Shown piece after piece: positions 23,141 to 24,050 of a stretch of 24,050 nucleotides of DNA (within the stretch, counting starts at the first letter, position 1; every line of letters begins with the position of its first letter). Position numbers and translations under genes: made by a program. The stretch is from DASYHS01 sp035998295 (lineage in GTDB: Bacteria > Pseudomonadota > Alphaproteobacteria > Azospirillales > Azospirillaceae): positions 1 to 24,050 of the forward strand of contig NZ_DASYHS010000085.1 of assembly GCF_035998295.1 (NCBI RefSeq), in the 5' to 3' direction. The notes beneath the pieces were generated by a model. That model did not search any database. It was not told the origin of the DNA and worked only from the letters and a program-made list of their open reading frames with translations.

Positions 23141-23416
23141 ATGAAAAATGCATCCACCGATCGAACCATCGATACAGCCGGATACTGGCAAAAGACGAAG
23201 GGGCTGATGCTGATTTGCATGGCCGTATGGTTCATCTTCAGTTTCGGCATCCACTTCTTCGTCGAATCCCTCAACGAGATCGTGATCCTGGGCTTCCCGC
23301 TCGGCTTCTACATGGCCGCGCAGGGATCCCTCATCGTCTTCGTGGCGCTGATCTTCTGGTTCGCGAAGCGGCAGAACGACATCGACGCCGAATTCGGCGT
23401 CGACGAGCAGGAGTGA
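23141..23416 (+). CDS. DUF4212 family protein, small subunit of a sodium:solute symporter
   Basis: A 91-residue inner-membrane protein with two hydrophobic helices (about 21-41 and 46-75) joined by a short loop. It carries the DUF4212 pattern YWQKTKGLMLICMAVWF, FSFGIHFF, GFPLGFYMAAQGS and a C-terminal FAKRQNDIDAEFGVDE. These proteins are encoded immediately upstream of a VC_2705-type sodium:solute symporter and are regarded as its small subunit, as is true here (10 bases to the next ATG). ATG 23141 follows GGGGAGGA by about 12 bases, a rather long spacing. Transport of a monocarboxylate such as acetate is suggested by relatives of the partner, not shown. Confidence 0.92.
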   Translation: MKNASTDRTIDTAGYWQKTKGLMLICMAVWFIFSFGIHFFVESLNEIVILGFPLGFYMAAQGSLIVFVALIFWFAKRQNDIDAEFGVDEQE

Positions 23417-23426
23417 GGACGTCGTT

Positions 23427-24050
23427 ATGCAAGGCGATTTCACCAGCAATCTCGGCCGGATCTACTCGATCTACACGGGTGGGTTCATCGGCTTCGTGAT
23501 CCTCCTCGCGATCTTGGAATACGTGGGCGTACCGAACCAGATCATCGGTTACCTGTTCGTGTTCTTCACGATCGCGGTCTATGCCGGCATCGGCATCCTG
23601 TCGCGCACGATGCAGGTCAGCGAGTACTACGTCGCCGGCCGGCGGGTGCCGGCGGTCTACAACGGCATGGCGACCGCCGCCGACTGGATGAGTGCCGCGA
23701 GCTTCATCGGCATGGCCGGCACGCTCTACTCGCTCGGCTACGACGGCCTCGCCTTCGTGCTGGGCTGGACCGGCGGCTACGTCCTGGTCGCGGTGCTGAT
23801 CGCGCCCTATCTGCGCAAGTTCGGCGCCTACACCGTGCCCGACTTCCTGGGCGCGCGCTACGGCGGCAACTTCGCCCGCCTGATCGGCGTCGTGATCCTG
23901 TTCGCCTGCTCCTTCGCCTACATCGTGGCGCAGGTGACCGGCACCGGCCTCATCGCCTCGCGCTTCCTCGGCATCCAGTTCGAGGTCGCGGTCTTCGTCG
24001 GCCTGATCGGCATCCTGGTCTGCTCCATGCTCGGCGGCATGCGCGCGGTG
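23427..24050 (+). CDS. sodium:solute symporter, VC_2705/ActP-like (3' end outside window)
   Basis: The first 208 residues of an SSS-family transporter; the frame is open to the window edge. ATG 23427 has GAGGA 7 bases upstream. Visible helices are about 18-34, 40-58, 85-105, 108-128, 151-175 and 187-203. The family motif EYYVAGRRVPAVYNGMATAADWMSAASFIG (66-95) and YTVPDFLGARYG (135-146) are typical of ActP-like acetate/monocarboxylate symporters. A full protein would be around 550-600 residues. Paired with the DUF4212 protein, it belongs to the two-component VC_2705 subfamily. The substrate is not determinable from this portion. Confidence 0.93.
   Translation, partial: MQGDFTSNLGRIYSIYTGGFIGFVILLAILEYVGVPNQIIGYLFVFFTIAVYAGIGILSRTMQVSEYYVAGRRVPAVYNGMATAADWMSAASFIGMAGTLYSLGYDGLAFVLGWTGGYVLVAVLIAPYLRKFGAYTVPDFLGARYGGNFARLIGVVILFACSFAYIVAQVTGTGLIASRFLGIQFEVAVFVGLIGILVCSMLGGMRAV

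Overview
The window is GC-rich, densely coded DNA from a bacterial chromosome. It most resembles an alphaproteobacterium, perhaps Rhodospirillales-like. Support for this is the high-GC third-position bias, the gene families present, two perfect boxes of the kind bound by the alphaproteobacterial regulator CtrA, and a weaker EcfG-like promoter. The taxonomic call is inference. I see no rRNA, tRNA, CRISPR array, transposase, integrase or phage gene. No gene-free gap exceeds 300 bases. The first and last genes are cut by the window edges.

Left part (1-3.7 kb): the C-terminal end of a HAD-hydrolase-like protein, an SGNH/GDSL esterase preceded by a 16-bp perfect palindrome, endonuclease V (nfi), a cupin protein, and a PAS-like/LuxR-type regulator whose base composition is visibly less GC-rich than its surroundings.

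Central part (3.7-11.1 kb): a coherent catabolic module. Four tightly coupled genes on the minus strand encode an enoyl-CoA hydratase, a 3-hydroxyacyl-CoA dehydrogenase, a 3-oxoadipyl-CoA-type thiolase and glutaryl-CoA dehydrogenase. A divergent plus-strand unit encodes an IclR-family regulator, a second acyl-CoA dehydrogenase and a PaaI-type hotdog thioesterase. The divergent promoter holds interlocking inverted repeats built from TTTCGC/GCGAAA half sites, a likely IclR operator. The enzymes form a full beta-oxidation spiral plus a glutaryl-CoA exit, so I infer degradation of dicarboxylic acids: even chains to acetyl-CoA and succinyl-CoA, odd chains through glutaryl-CoA to crotonyl-CoA. No CoA-activating enzyme or transporter is in the cluster.

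Right part (11.1-22.9 kb): genes with an envelope or stress flavour. These are msrA-msrB, a small uncharacterised protein, a subtilisin-like lipoprotein with a probable C-terminal beta-barrel, a small tail-anchored protein plus a YflT-like general-stress protein, a GH15 glucoamylase/trehalase paired with a periplasmic PRC-barrel-like protein, a TrpD2/YbiB-like protein, a membrane-tailed SDR oxidoreductase, a DedA membrane protein, and a secreted alpha/beta hydrolase with an extra beta-rich C-terminal domain. The region between the protease and the stress genes carries two back-to-back TTAA-N7-TTAAC boxes and a GGAAC-N17-TGTT candidate promoter.

Right edge (23.1-24.05 kb): a DUF4212 small subunit followed by the start of its partner sodium:solute symporter, probably a monocarboxylate transporter.
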